DNA from: Sphaerobacter thermophilus DSM 20745
GTDB taxonomy: Bacteria > Chloroflexota > Chloroflexia > Thermomicrobiales > Thermomicrobiaceae
Direction: 5' to 3'
Length of the DNA stretch: 64,000 bases
NCBI RefSeq assembly: GCF_000024985.1
Contig: NC_013523.1
Location: 930,001 to 994,000 of the forward strand
The notes under the pieces were generated by a model. It made no database searches. It worked only from the letters and a program-made list of their open reading frames with translations, and had not been told where the DNA came from. Position 1 is the stretch's first letter, and every line of letters begins with the position of its first letter. Of this stretch, positions 9,935-18,207 are shown in pieces. A program made the translations under genes and the position numbers.

Positions 9935-10896
9935 GCGGTGAGGCAACGCGGGCAGCCGGTGGGCCGCGCCCGCGCTGGCGATCGCTTTTGCTGGTGTGGG
10001 GCCCGCTCACTGTGGCGCTCCTGGCTCTGGTGGCCAGCGGGCAGGCGGGGGCCGTCGCACGGGCCATCGGCGACGCCCGGGTCGGGCCGCTGCTGGCGCT
10101 GTTGGTGGTAGGAGTGGCACTCCCGGTCGTCCACGCGAGACGCTGGCAGACGATGCTACGCTCCGTTGCGGCCGAAGTCCCGCTGCCCCACGCAGTGGAG
10201 ATGACCGTGACCGCTTCGCTGGTGAACTATGCAGTGCCCGGCTACGCCGGCTCGCCGGTCAAGGGAGTGCTCGCCCGCCAGCTCCACGACGTCGGTTTCG
10301 GTCGCTCGTTGCCGACGCTGGCCGCGGAGCAGGTGTTGGACGCGGCGGCGCTGACACTCGGCGCGGCGGCCGGGCTGGCACTGGCGGGTCCATCCGCGCT
10401 CGCCTGGGTCGGTGAGCTGGACGGCCCGTCGTGGCCGGCGGTGCTTACGGGTGGAGCGGTCGCGCTGGGCGGAGTGGGAGCCGCTGTCCTGGTCGTGCGC
10501 CGCTACGCCGCGCGGTTCGTGGAGCGCGTGTTGGCGAGCGGGCGGATGCTCGCCGCCGACCGTGGCCGCTGGGTGCCGGTGCTATTGCTGACGGTGGCTT
10601 ACTGGGGCCTGAACATCGCCGCGGTGTGGCTCGGTGCTCGGGCGGTCGGGCTGACGCTTGGCCCGGTGGCGCTGCTGCTTCTGGCGAACGTGCCACTCCT
10701 GGTCGGGCTGGCCTCGCCGCTGCCGGGCGGCCTCGGCCTACGTGAGGGGGCGATGGCGGGAATCGCAGGAGTGATCGGGGTACCGGTGGCGGCCATCGTG
10801 GCGGCGGCGGTGCTGCACCGGGGGGTGCTGGTGGCGGCGCTGCCGCTCGCGCTCGGGGGCGCCCGGCTGGCACGGGGGTATGGACGGTGGCGGTGA
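9931..10896 (+). CDS. Lysylphosphatidylglycerol synthase TM-region family (UPF0104-like) membrane protein
   Basis: A 321 aa polytopic membrane protein with roughly eight hydrophobic helices. The family signatures are visible: LVNYAVPGYAGSPVKGVLARQL at about 90-110 and LASPLPGGLGLREGAMAG near 260-277, the P-G-G-x-G-x-x-E motif. Members are the membrane (flippase-like) part of MprF and stand-alone proteins often found beside glycosyltransferases. The ATG overlaps the preceding stop (ATGA). The context suggests moving or handling a lipid-linked glycan, which is an inference. Confidence 0.8.
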   Translation: MSGEATRAAGGPRPRWRSLLLVWGPLTVALLALVASGQAGAVARAIGDARVGPLLALLVVGVALPVVHARRWQTMLRSVAAEVPLPHAVEMTVTASLVNYAVPGYAGSPVKGVLARQLHDVGFGRSLPTLAAEQVLDAAALTLGAAAGLALAGPSALAWVGELDGPSWPAVLTGGAVALGGVGAAVLVVRRYAARFVERVLASGRMLAADRGRWVPVLLLTVAYWGLNIAAVWLGARAVGLTLGPVALLLLANVPLLVGLASPLPGGLGLREGAMAGIAGVIGVPVAAIVAAAVLHRGVLVAALPLALGGARLARGYGRWR

Positions 10897-12227
10897 CGGC
10901 GAGCGCGTGGCGCCGGCTGCCGCGCCCGGCGACCCGGCAGATCGCCCCCGGACTGGCCGCGATCTGGGCGGCGGGCATCCTCATTCGCCTGGTGCTGGCG
11001 CCGTTCACGGTGCACTTGGACCTGTACCACGTCTACTCGCGCGCGGCTCAGGCGGCCTACCATGGCGAGTGGTTCGTCTGGACGAGCCAGCTCGCCATCC
11101 AGACGGTGCACAACATCTGGCTCTTCCTCGTCAAGCCGCTGCTGCCGGGGGCCGAGACGATCTGGTCGCCCACCGCGGCGGTGTTCGGACTCGGGGCGCA
11201 ACCCTCGGAGTTCCGTGATCTGTTTCTGGGGTATCCGCACCTGTTCCGGGCGCTCCTGCTTCTCAAGCTGCCGTATCTCGTCGCGGACCTTGGGACCGGT
11301 TATCTCCTGACCCGCCTGGTGGTGCCTGAGCGCCGACGGCGTGTGCTGGCGCTCTGGCTGCTCAACCCGATCGTGCTCTACACCAGCGCGGTCTTCGGGC
11401 GGCATGACAGCATCGCCGTGCTCCTGGTCGTCGCGTCGCTCGTCGCGGCGGCCCAGGGGAGGCGCTACCTCGGCCTGGGACTGCTGGGGCTGGGCGCTGT
11501 GACCCGCTTCTTCCCGTTCTTTCTGGCGCCGTTCTTTGTCCTGGCCTATCGGCGGTCGAAGCGCGACCTTGCGCTCTTCGCGGGTGGGCTGGCTGGAGTC
11601 TGGCTGGCGGTCGAGGTGACCGCGCTGGCCGCCACCGGTAGCAGCCCGACGCTGACCCTGCTGTCGCGCTACCAGCATGTCGACTACCTGACCGATCTCG
11701 TCCTGCCACTCCGCTTCGGCGACCGGCTCTTCGTCTTCCCGCTGGCGTACGGGCTCTTCCTGCTCTGGTTCTTCGAGCGCAGCGACCGCGGCGCGCGGGG
11801 CACGGACGCCTACGTCGCGGCCGGGGCAGCCATGTTTCTGGGGATGTTCGCGCTCACGTTCTTCCATCCGCCGTACGCAATCTGGCTCGTGCCCTTCCTG
11901 GCGCTGACGATCGACCGTGATGGCCGGCTGATCGCCTACCACCTGGCGCAGGCGACTCTCTTGATCCTGTTCGCACTGCACTGGGACACCCAGATGACGA
12001 CCGACCTGTTCCTGCCGCTCGACCCGGACGGCGTGGCCACGCTGCCGAACCCGCGGACGGTGTTGGCAGCGCAGGTGCCGGTGCCACTCTTCCTGGGCGT
12101 CGTGCGCAGCCTGTTCGACGCGCTCGCGCTGTGGATGGCGTACCGCATCGTCCGCGAGCGGCTGTGCAGGGCTGAGCAGGAGGTGTCGCTCGGTCCTGAC
12201 GGGGAGGCGGGCGGTCATGGCGCGTAG
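10887..12227 (+). CDS. GT-C type membrane glycosyltransferase (mannosyltransferase-like)
   Basis: A 446 aa multi-spanning protein with about 10 hydrophobic helices. Early D-L-Y-H (LDLYHVYSR) is the kind of acidic loop used by GT-C enzymes for a polyprenyl-phosphate sugar donor. WLLNPIVLYTSAVFGRHD is the conserved N-P...G-x-x-D segment of GT87/PIG-M-like mannosyltransferases. GTG 10887 overlaps the preceding stop by 10 bases, and GTG 10893 is an alternative. It probably adds sugars on the outer face of the membrane in the same pathway as its neighbours. Confidence 0.7.
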   Translation: MAVTASAWRRLPRPATRQIAPGLAAIWAAGILIRLVLAPFTVHLDLYHVYSRAAQAAYHGEWFVWTSQLAIQTVHNIWLFLVKPLLPGAETIWSPTAAVFGLGAQPSEFRDLFLGYPHLFRALLLLKLPYLVADLGTGYLLTRLVVPERRRRVLALWLLNPIVLYTSAVFGRHDSIAVLLVVASLVAAAQGRRYLGLGLLGLGAVTRFFPFFLAPFFVLAYRRSKRDLALFAGGLAGVWLAVEVTALAATGSSPTLTLLSRYQHVDYLTDLVLPLRFGDRLFVFPLAYGLFLLWFFERSDRGARGTDAYVAAGAAMFLGMFALTFFHPPYAIWLVPFLALTIDRDGRLIAYHLAQATLLILFALHWDTQMTTDLFLPLDPDGVATLPNPRTVLAAQVPVPLFLGVVRSLFDALALWMAYRIVRERLCRAEQEVSLGPDGEAGGHGA

Positions 12228-13629
12228 GTGGAGCGTGCATTCTCGCTTGCCGCGGTGGCAGGTGCCTCGGGCCACAGCCACCGGGCGGGACATGCTCCGG
12301 CGGTGTGCTGCGGGCGCGGTGCTGCTGCTCATGTCTTGGCTCCTCGCGGGGTGCCGGGTCGAGCACCTGCTGACGGCCGAGTTGCCCGGCGCGGCGGGAA
12401 GCCTGATGGTCGGAGGCACGGTGAGCCAGGTGTTCCTGTCGCCGAGCGACGGCCTGGATCGGGTCAGCCTGGGCGTAGTGCCGCCGGGCCCCACGGTCCG
12501 CCGTGCGGTGGACAGCCTCGCCAGCGGCGCGACGCTGGAGATTCACTACGCGCCGGAGGCCGATCCGGGGTACCCCGACGGGCACTTCCATGACTGGCCC
12601 GCCGAACACGCCTGGCTCGGAGAGCTGGTGGGCGATCGGGAGATCGGGCAGACGTTTGTGTCGCGCTACCCGAACCTGGATGGGATCACGCTGAGGGTGG
12701 CCACCTTTGGTGCCGACCTGAGTCCGGGCGAGGGGCAACTGCGGGAGGGCCCGGCGGTGCCGGTGCGGCGCCTACCGGTCGACGGCGAGCGGATCATCGA
12801 GTTGCCGGGTGGGAGCACCGTGCGGGTCGAAGGGAGCGCCGAGGGCTGGGCGCAGGTACGGCTGGAGGACGGGCAGGTGGGCTACGTTGAGCTGTCCCAG
12901 TTCAGCCGGCTCCCGGCACCCAGCCGCGTTAATGACCGTGACGTGGTGCTACACCTGTACCGTGAGGGAGAGGCGGAACCGATCCGGACGGCGACGATCA
13001 ACGCCAGTGAGATGCACGACAACAGTCACGTGACCTTCCGCTTCGAGCCGCTGCCAGACTCCATGGGCGTCCGTTACCGCTTTACCGTCGCGTCGCCCGA
13101 GTCCACGCCGGGAAACGCCGTCACCTTCCGCTATGCGGATGGAGATGTCTATCCGGATGGGACGCGCCTCGAAGGTGGCGATCCGGTCGAAGGCGACCTG
13201 ATCTTCCGCCCGGCGTACTCAGAGGGCGAGCCGCTCGTCCAGGTCGACCTCGACCGCGCGGTGCTGTCCGGGCAGACGCAGGCGCTGGAGGCTTCATTCG
13301 CGCCGGTGCCGGACACCGCGAGCCGCGCCCTGCGGCTGGTCGTCCGGGCGGGGCACGCGCCCTTGCCCGTGACCTGGACGGAGCAGCTCCCCGAGGGGGG
13401 CCACCAATTGCAGCTCTCGGGCGGCCAGGAAGGACCGCCGGGTGCCCTGGTGTTCAACGTCGGGTACCGGGCCGACCTCGACGTGGGGGCGCTGGTAGCC
13501 GGGGTCGTGCACCACGTCGGACGGGCAGCGCGGCACGATCCAGCCTTCTTCGCACTGTACGGCGTTGCGCTGGTGGGGACCGGCGGCTGGCTCGGCTGGG
13601 CGGCATGGAGGTGGCGGGATGGTCGTTGA
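12217..13629 (+). CDS. Membrane-anchored lipoprotein with SH3-like segment
   Basis: A 470 aa protein of no recognised family. The sequence AAGAVLLLMSWLLAGC is a lipoprotein signal with Cys46 as the likely lipidated residue. An internal ATG at 12292 would give a signal of ordinary length and may be the true start, whereas ATG 12217 overlaps the upstream stop and has GGGAGG before it. Residues about 185-232 resemble a bacterial SH3 domain (VPVRRLP...GWAQVRLEDGQVGYVE). The rest looks beta-rich, and a transmembrane helix closes the protein (FFALYGVALVGTGGWLGWAAW). It is the fourth gene of the envelope operon. Confidence 0.65.
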   Translation: MARRWSVHSRLPRWQVPRATATGRDMLRRCAAGAVLLLMSWLLAGCRVEHLLTAELPGAAGSLMVGGTVSQVFLSPSDGLDRVSLGVVPPGPTVRRAVDSLASGATLEIHYAPEADPGYPDGHFHDWPAEHAWLGELVGDREIGQTFVSRYPNLDGITLRVATFGADLSPGEGQLREGPAVPVRRLPVDGERIIELPGGSTVRVEGSAEGWAQVRLEDGQVGYVELSQFSRLPAPSRVNDRDVVLHLYREGEAEPIRTATINASEMHDNSHVTFRFEPLPDSMGVRYRFTVASPESTPGNAVTFRYADGDVYPDGTRLEGGDPVEGDLIFRPAYSEGEPLVQVDLDRAVLSGQTQALEASFAPVPDTASRALRLVVRAGHAPLPVTWTEQLPEGGHQLQLSGGQEGPPGALVFNVGYRADLDVGALVAGVVHHVGRAARHDPAFFALYGVALVGTGGWLGWAAWRWRDGR

Positions 13630-14419
13630 TCGGTCTGAGCGGTCGTGCCTGCTCTGCGGTGCCCGGTTTACCGGCCGCGCCTTCCTCTGCCGAAGCTGCG
13701 CCGACGCCTACCGCCACGGACCGATCCCGGCGGAGGTACGGCGGCGCTTCTACGAGGCGATCGACCGTGTCTACCCCACCTGGTCGAATACCTATGAGGA
13801 GTACAACCCTCCCGTCGGGCTGCTCGCGTTCCTGGCGACGCTGCCGCGGACGGTGCGGGTGCTGGAGATCGGAGCCGGAGGCGGCTTCGCGCTGCGGGCC
13901 ATGGAGCGGATGGGGTTCAGACGGCTGGTCGGGCTGGACCTCACAGCGACCAGCCTTGCTGAGGCCCGGCGGCGTGTGCCGGGCGCGCGGTTGATCGCGG
14001 CCGACGCCGAGCGGCTGCCGCTGGGGGACGGCAGCGTGGACGTGGTGCTGTCGAGTGACCTGCTAGAGCACCTGCCAGATGTGGACGGGCACCTGGCCGA
14101 GGTCGCGCGGGTGCTGCGGCCGGGTGGCCACTACCTGATCAAGACGCCGAACCGCCGTCCAGCCGAGGCGTACTACCGCCTGCGGGGGCTGTACGACTAC
14201 CACTTCTGGCACCCGTCGATGTGCACGCCGGGCGAGTTGGAGCGCAGGCTGGCGCGGCAGGGGTTTGAATGCACCTTCGTGTCGCCCGCGAGGCTCACGC
14301 AGGCGCAGGTGCGGAAGATCCCCGTGGCGCGCCTGCGCCCCCTGGCAGCGCAGGTACCGATCGGCTGGCTGCCTAACGGACTGCGGCCGCACCTGGAGGT
14401 AGTGGCGACGCGGCGGTGA
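13619..14419 (+). CDS. Class I SAM-dependent methyltransferase with N-terminal zinc-ribbon
   Basis: A 266 aa protein. An N-terminal CLLCG...CRSC pair is a small zinc-binding ribbon. The Rossmann methyltransferase core follows: VLEIGAGGGFAL (SAM motif I), AADAERLPLGDGSVDVVLSSDLLEHL (motifs II-IV), RVLRPGGHYLIKTPN. Several sugar and glycan O- or C-methyltransferases have this layout. ATG 13619 has GGAGG 7 bases upstream and overlaps the previous gene by 11 bases. It is the last gene of the operon, so methylation of a glycan made by the upstream enzymes is the likely role. Confidence 0.82.
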   Translation: MVVDRSERSCLLCGARFTGRAFLCRSCADAYRHGPIPAEVRRRFYEAIDRVYPTWSNTYEEYNPPVGLLAFLATLPRTVRVLEIGAGGGFALRAMERMGFRRLVGLDLTATSLAEARRRVPGARLIAADAERLPLGDGSVDVVLSSDLLEHLPDVDGHLAEVARVLRPGGHYLIKTPNRRPAEAYYRLRGLYDYHFWHPSMCTPGELERRLARQGFECTFVSPARLTQAQVRKIPVARLRPLAAQVPIGWLPNGLRPHLEVVATRR

Positions 14420-14501
14420 GAGTGGCGCGGCCAGGGTTCAACGGCTATGCTGGCAGCGCCCGAACGCGAGACCGGTGAACGCACGAGGAGGAGGTCGTTT
14501 C

Positions 14502-16133
14502 GTGACGCGAGGCGAGGGAACGCGGCGCGCCGTGGTGATGGCGCGCGAGGGGATGGTGGCGACGGCCCACCCGCTGGCGACGGCGGCGGGGCTGGACGTC
14601 CTGCGACGGGGCGGCAACGCCATGGACGCGGCGATCGCCGCGGCGCTCGTGACCGGGGTGACGCTCCCGGCGATGTGCGGGCTCGGCGGCGACGCTTTCA
14701 TGATCTACTATGACGGCCGCACTGGCGAGGTGACGGCGATCAACGGCTCGGGCATCGCCCCACAGGCGGCCAGCCGCGAGTACTTCGTGGAGCGGGGCTA
14801 CGAGAAGATGCCGTTCACGGGGCTGCTCTCGGTCGCGGTGCCTGGCGCGGTGCACGCCTACTTCACCGCCATGGAGCGCTTCGGCACGATGGAGCCGGCC
14901 GACCTCTTCGCCCCGGCCATCCGCTATGCCGAGGAGGGCTTCCCCCTCACGACCGAAGGCAACCAGACGATCGCCGCCTACGCGGAGGGGATGAGCCGCT
15001 TCCCGACATCGGCTGAGATCTACCTGCCCGGCGGCGCGCCGCCCAAGCCGGGGCACCTGCTGCGCAACCCCAATCTGGCGCGGTCGATGCGCCTGATCGT
15101 CGAGGGCGGACCGGAGGTCTTCTACCAGGGCGAGATCGCGGAGGAGATCGCCCGGTTCATGGCCGAGAACGGCGGGCTGATGACCGTCGAGGATCTGGCG
15201 GGCCACGAGTCGGTGGTGTACCAGCCGCTCCAGACCGAGTACCGCGGCTACACCGTCTACCAGACCAGTCTCCCAAGCCAGGGCATCATCATGCTGGAGG
15301 AACTCAACATCCTCTCTAACGCCGACCTGGCTGCCATGGGTGCAGGCAGCGCCGACACCATCCACCTGATGGTCGAGACCAAAAAGCTCGCCTTTGCCGA
15401 CCGGCTGGCCTACTGCGGCGACCCGAAGTTCATCCAGGTGCCGCTGGAAACCCTGCTAAGCCCTGAATTCGCCCGCGAGCGCTTCAAGGCGATCGACATG
15501 AGCCGGGCGATGGAGCGGTGCGATGCCGGGATCATCCCCGAGCAAGTGGGCGACACGACCTACCTCTGCGTGGTGGACCGCGACGGCAACGCCGTCTCGC
15601 TCATCCACAGCCTCTCGGCCGCCTTCGGGAGCCAGGTGGTGGCGGGGAACACCGGCATCCTGCTGAACAACCGGGCGGGCCGTGGCTTCACCCTGGAGGA
15701 AGGCCACCCGAACGTCATCGCCCCCGGCAAGCGGACGATGCACACGCTCAACTGCTACCTCGTCACCCAGGGCGGGAAGCTGCGCTGGGTCGGCGGCACG
15801 CCGGGCGGCGACGGCCAGCCGCAGTGGAACATGCAGGTGATCACGAACCTGATCGACTTCGGCATGAACGTGCAGGAGGCGATCGAGGCCCCGCGCTGGC
15901 TGAGCTTCCCCGGCACCGACCCGGCCAACCTGCCGAACGACTTCGTGCTCCGCATCGAGGGCCGGGCTGGGGCCGAGGTGATTGAGGACTTGCGGCGGCG
16001 TGGTCACCGCGTCGAGGTGCTGGGCGACTGGGCTGCCGGCGGGGCGGCACAAGTCATCGAGGTGGACCCCGAAACCGGGACGCTCTTCGGCGGCTCGGAC
16101 CCGCGCACTGAAGGCCTGGCGCTGGGGTACTAG
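14502..16133 (+). CDS. Gamma-glutamyltransferase family protein
   Basis: A 543 aa N-terminal nucleophile hydrolase. These cleave gamma-glutamyl bonds (glutathione and relatives), or related acyl bonds, after autocatalytic splitting. The nucleophile should be Thr352 in VGDTTYLCVVD, equivalent to the T of TTH in classical GGT. GNAMDAAIAA and CGLGGDAFMIYY near the N-terminus and LLNNRAGRGF...PGKRTMHTLN in the small subunit are diagnostic. GTG 14502 is preceded by GGAGGAGG at 8 bases, and a GTG at 14475 is less well placed. There is no signal peptide, so it is probably cytoplasmic, unlike periplasmic GGTs. Confidence 0.88.
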   Translation: MTRGEGTRRAVVMAREGMVATAHPLATAAGLDVLRRGGNAMDAAIAAALVTGVTLPAMCGLGGDAFMIYYDGRTGEVTAINGSGIAPQAASREYFVERGYEKMPFTGLLSVAVPGAVHAYFTAMERFGTMEPADLFAPAIRYAEEGFPLTTEGNQTIAAYAEGMSRFPTSAEIYLPGGAPPKPGHLLRNPNLARSMRLIVEGGPEVFYQGEIAEEIARFMAENGGLMTVEDLAGHESVVYQPLQTEYRGYTVYQTSLPSQGIIMLEELNILSNADLAAMGAGSADTIHLMVETKKLAFADRLAYCGDPKFIQVPLETLLSPEFARERFKAIDMSRAMERCDAGIIPEQVGDTTYLCVVDRDGNAVSLIHSLSAAFGSQVVAGNTGILLNNRAGRGFTLEEGHPNVIAPGKRTMHTLNCYLVTQGGKLRWVGGTPGGDGQPQWNMQVITNLIDFGMNVQEAIEAPRWLSFPGTDPANLPNDFVLRIEGRAGAEVIEDLRRRGHRVEVLGDWAAGGAAQVIEVDPETGTLFGGSDPRTEGLALGY

Positions 16134-16267
16134 GGGGCGCGACAGCCGATCGTCGCAACTGGTTGCGGTTGCGCGTGGGGCCTCGGGCCTAACGGGGAGG
16201 GCGGAGCGCGACCTGGCGCCCCCGACCCTCTCCCGATTGGCCGGCGGAAGAATGACCACGCGGAGAT

Positions 16268-16287
16268 GCGGCGGTCGCGACCGCCGC
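16268..16287. repeat. Perfect 20-bp palindrome
   Basis: GCGGCGGTCG followed directly by its reverse complement CGACCGCCGC, with no loop bases. It is the first of four dyads within 125 bases between the GGT gene and tRNA-Glu. Confidence 0.8.
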
Positions 16288-16293
16288 ACTCCC

Positions 16294-16318
16294 AAGCCGG
16301 CTCTAGCCGGCTTTCGTT
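16294..16318 (+). terminator. Hairpin terminator downstream of the GGT gene
   Basis: AAGCCGGC (16294-16301), loop TCTA, GCCGGCTT (16306-16313), then TCGTT. It lies 160 bases after the GGT stop and is the first hairpin with a T-rich 3' side. Confidence 0.6.
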
Positions 16319-16320
16319 GT

Positions 16321-16346
16321 GAGCCCGGGGGTTCACCCCCGGGCTC
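16321..16346. terminator. Strong GC hairpin, possibly bidirectional
   Basis: GAGCCCGGGGG (16321-16331), loop TTCA, CCCCCGGGCTC (16336-16346): an 11-bp perfect stem with a tetraloop between convergent transcripts. Confidence 0.6.
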
Positions 16347-16359
16347 TGGCTGCTGCCGA

Positions 16360-16388
16360 ATACAACAAGCCCCGGTGCAATCCGGGGC
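16360..16388 (-). terminator. tRNA-Glu terminator
   Basis: On the minus strand GCCCCGG, loop ATTGCA, CCGGGGC, followed by TTGTTGT. It begins 12 bases after the 3' end of tRNA-Glu. Confidence 0.7.
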
Positions 16389-16399
16389 CTGTGTCGTTG

Positions 16400-16473
16400 T
16401 AGCGCATACGGGATTCGAACCCGTGATCTCCGCCTTGAGAGGGCGGTGTCCTAGGCCACTAGACGAATGCGCC
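16400..16473 (-). tRNA. tRNA-Glu (anticodon CUC)
   Basis: On the minus strand the acceptor GGCGCAT pairs with ATGCGCT (one G-U). The D-arm resembles other bacterial tRNA-Glu genes (GTCTAGTGGCCTAGGAC). Anticodon stem CCGCC/GGCGG holds loop CTCTCAA, giving anticodon CTC. The T-arm is ACGGG TTCGAAT CCCGT. CCA is not encoded. Confidence 0.93.
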
Positions 16474-16568
16474 ACGTTTCGATTGTCGGCCAGAGAATAC
16501 CCCATTTCCCGCGGGGTGTCAAGGCGAGCGAAGGATCGGCGCCCATGCCCCCCTCAAGCGGCAAAAAC

Positions 16569-16598
16569 TTACCATAACATAGATCCAGGTGGTACAAT
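16569..16598 (+). promoter_or_regulatory. Candidate promoter of the HhH-domain gene
   Basis: TTACCA (16569-16574), 18 bases, TACAAT (16593-16598), 33 bases before the ATG at 16632. The -35 is a moderate match and the -10 is good. Confidence 0.5.
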
Positions 16599-16631
16599 TG
16601 AGTTGACGGAATCGACGCACTGGAGAGCATC

Positions 16632-17141
16632 ATGAACCGATCGACCGTGACCAACCATGAGGCGGCGCTGATCCTCCTCAACATCGCCACCATCCTGGAG
16701 ATGACCGCCGGGAACCCCTACCGCGTGCGAGCGTATCGGCGTGCCGCTCGCCGGCTGCTGGCGCTGCGAGAGCCAGCGACCGAGTATCTGACCCCTTCAG
16801 GGGAACTGGCGTTGCCGGGGCTGGGGACGCGGCTGCGGCGTAAGCTGGGCGAACTCTTCACCGAGGGCGAGATGCGGTTCTACCGCGACCTCTACCACAG
16901 CCTGCCGGAGGAGCTGCTGCGGCTGATGGAAGTGGAGGGGATCGGGCCGCGCCGGGCGCTGCGGCTCCATGTCGAACTGGGGCTCGGCTCGCCGGAGGAC
17001 GTGGTCCAGGCGGCAGAGGCAGGCCGCATCCGGAAGCTATACCGCTTCGGGGAGAAGCTGGAGGCGAACCTCGCTGAGGCTGCGCGAGCGGCGATCGCCG
17101 CGCGGCGCACTGAGCCCGTGGCACTACCCCAGGCTGCCTAG
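16632..17141 (+). CDS. Stand-alone PolX N-terminal/helix-hairpin-helix protein
   Basis: A 169 aa protein resembling only the N-terminal part of bacterial family X DNA polymerases. ILEMTAGNPYRVRAYRRAARRL (about 20-43) is the 8-kDa domain, then a helix-hairpin-helix LPGLGTRLRRKLGEL and a second one, LMEVEGIGPRRALRL, near 97-111. Palm and PHP domains are absent, so there is no polymerase activity. A DNA-binding or end-recognising role in repair is possible. The stop is followed by a UUCG hairpin. It may be a natural short paralogue rather than a truncation, because the ORF ends cleanly before its terminator. Confidence 0.7.
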   Translation: MNRSTVTNHEAALILLNIATILEMTAGNPYRVRAYRRAARRLLALREPATEYLTPSGELALPGLGTRLRRKLGELFTEGEMRFYRDLYHSLPEELLRLMEVEGIGPRRALRLHVELGLGSPEDVVQAAEAGRIRKLYRFGEKLEANLAEAARAAIAARRTEPVALPQAA

Positions 17142-17169
17142 TTCCAAACGTCCACCACGCGACGGGGAG

Positions 17170-17204
17170 GGAGCGGCTCGATTCGTCGAGCCGCTCCCTG
17201 TCCT
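17170..17204. terminator. UUCG-tetraloop terminator between convergent genes
   Basis: GGAGCGGCTCGA (17170-17181), loop TTCG, TCGAGCCGCTCC (17186-17197), then CTGTCCTTCT: a 12-bp perfect stem with an extra-stable tetraloop. It serves the HhH gene and, on the other strand, the amidohydrolase. Confidence 0.85.
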
Positions 17205-17205
17205 T

Positions 17206-18204
17206 CTAGGCGACAAGTGGCTGAGGCGGGGTCGTGCGCAGCGTCTCCAGGTCGATCCCGTACAGCTTGGCCGCGTTCTCAGCCAGGATTTTGCGCTTGG
17301 TCGTGTCCGTCACGCTGACGCCGTAGTCGCGAGCCAGATCCTCCGGCATCTCGAAGTCGATGATGGCATCGATCTCCCAGGCCGGGTGCCAGATGTTGAA
17401 GTCGGAGCCGAACATGATACGGTCTTCCCCGAGCCACGCCAGCAAGTTGGCCATGATCTCGGCGAAGAAGCGCTTCCGCTTCCCGGCGAAGGCGACGGCC
17501 ACCGAGAGCCCGGCGTAGACGTTGGGCTGCTTGACGGCGATCCAGCAGAACTTGTCCAGCTTCGGCAATCCGACGTGGTCGACGATGATGTTCAGCTCCG
17601 GGAAGGCGATCGCGACCGCGTCGACGTCGCCGACGTCGAAGCCGTCGAGCGTCAGCGGGTCGATGCCCGGGCCCTTGTGGAAGTGGATGTTCTTGATCCC
17701 GAGCTTGACGCACTCCGCATAGACCCGCATCGCCATGTCGTCGTCCGCGCGCCAGCCATGCGGTATGCCGTTCCACCATTCCGCGGTGTAGAGCTTCAGC
17801 CCCTGGATCCCGTACTCCTCCTTTTGCCGGTGCAGCTCCTCGATGGCCTTGCTCCCGTCGCGTGGATCGACGCGGCCGTTGAGGATGAACCGTCCCGGAG
17901 CGGACTTGGCCATCGCTGCGTTCTGCTCGACCGTGTTGAAGCCGTGCTTGTAGAAGTCGTAGAGGTAGGTCGGCTGCAGGATGGCGATGTCCACGCCGCT
18001 CTCCTCGAAGAGGGTGCGGCGATACCAGTCCGGCTCCGGCTTGCGGAAGAACTCGAGATCCCACTCGTACTCAGCCGTCGGAGTCAGGGCGGTGTGGTAG
18101 GCGTGGAAGCACTTGATCCAGCGCTCGCCGAGATCGTTGGCGTTTTCCCGGCTGGCGTCCCAGAAGTGGACGTGGTTGTCGATGACCAGGTAGCCTCGGC
18201 GCAT
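17206..18204 (-). CDS. Amidohydrolase family (Amidohydro_2) protein
   Basis: A 332 aa TIM-barrel metal hydrolase or decarboxylase. DNHVHFWD at residues 9-16 supplies the HxH pair, NIHFHKG (middle) and IIVDHVGLP the further histidines, and IMFGSDF the final Asp before the C-terminal helices. This order fits the ACMSD/TIM-barrel 'amidohydrolase 2' group that includes decarboxylases and dicarboxylate lactone hydrolases. It starts 3 bases after the upstream MIP18-like gene ends, so the two are co-transcribed. The substrate is not deducible. Confidence 0.82.
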   Translation of the reverse strand: MRRGYLVIDNHVHFWDASRENANDLGERWIKCFHAYHTALTPTAEYEWDLEFFRKPEPDWYRRTLFEESGVDIAILQPTYLYDFYKHGFNTVEQNAAMAKSAPGRFILNGRVDPRDGSKAIEELHRQKEEYGIQGLKLYTAEWWNGIPHGWRADDDMAMRVYAECVKLGIKNIHFHKGPGIDPLTLDGFDVGDVDAVAIAFPELNIIVDHVGLPKLDKFCWIAVKQPNVYAGLSVAVAFAGKRKRFFAEIMANLLAWLGEDRIMFGSDFNIWHPAWEIDAIIDFEMPEDLARDYGVSVTDTTKRKILAENAAKLYGIDLETLRTTPPQPLVA

Positions 18205-18207
18205 GGC

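Noticed and set aside
10599-12494. 631-codon minus-strand open frame opposite the GT-C gene
   Set aside because: It is low-complexity Arg/Gln/Glu sequence, and the plus-strand membrane protein with coupled starts is clearly real.
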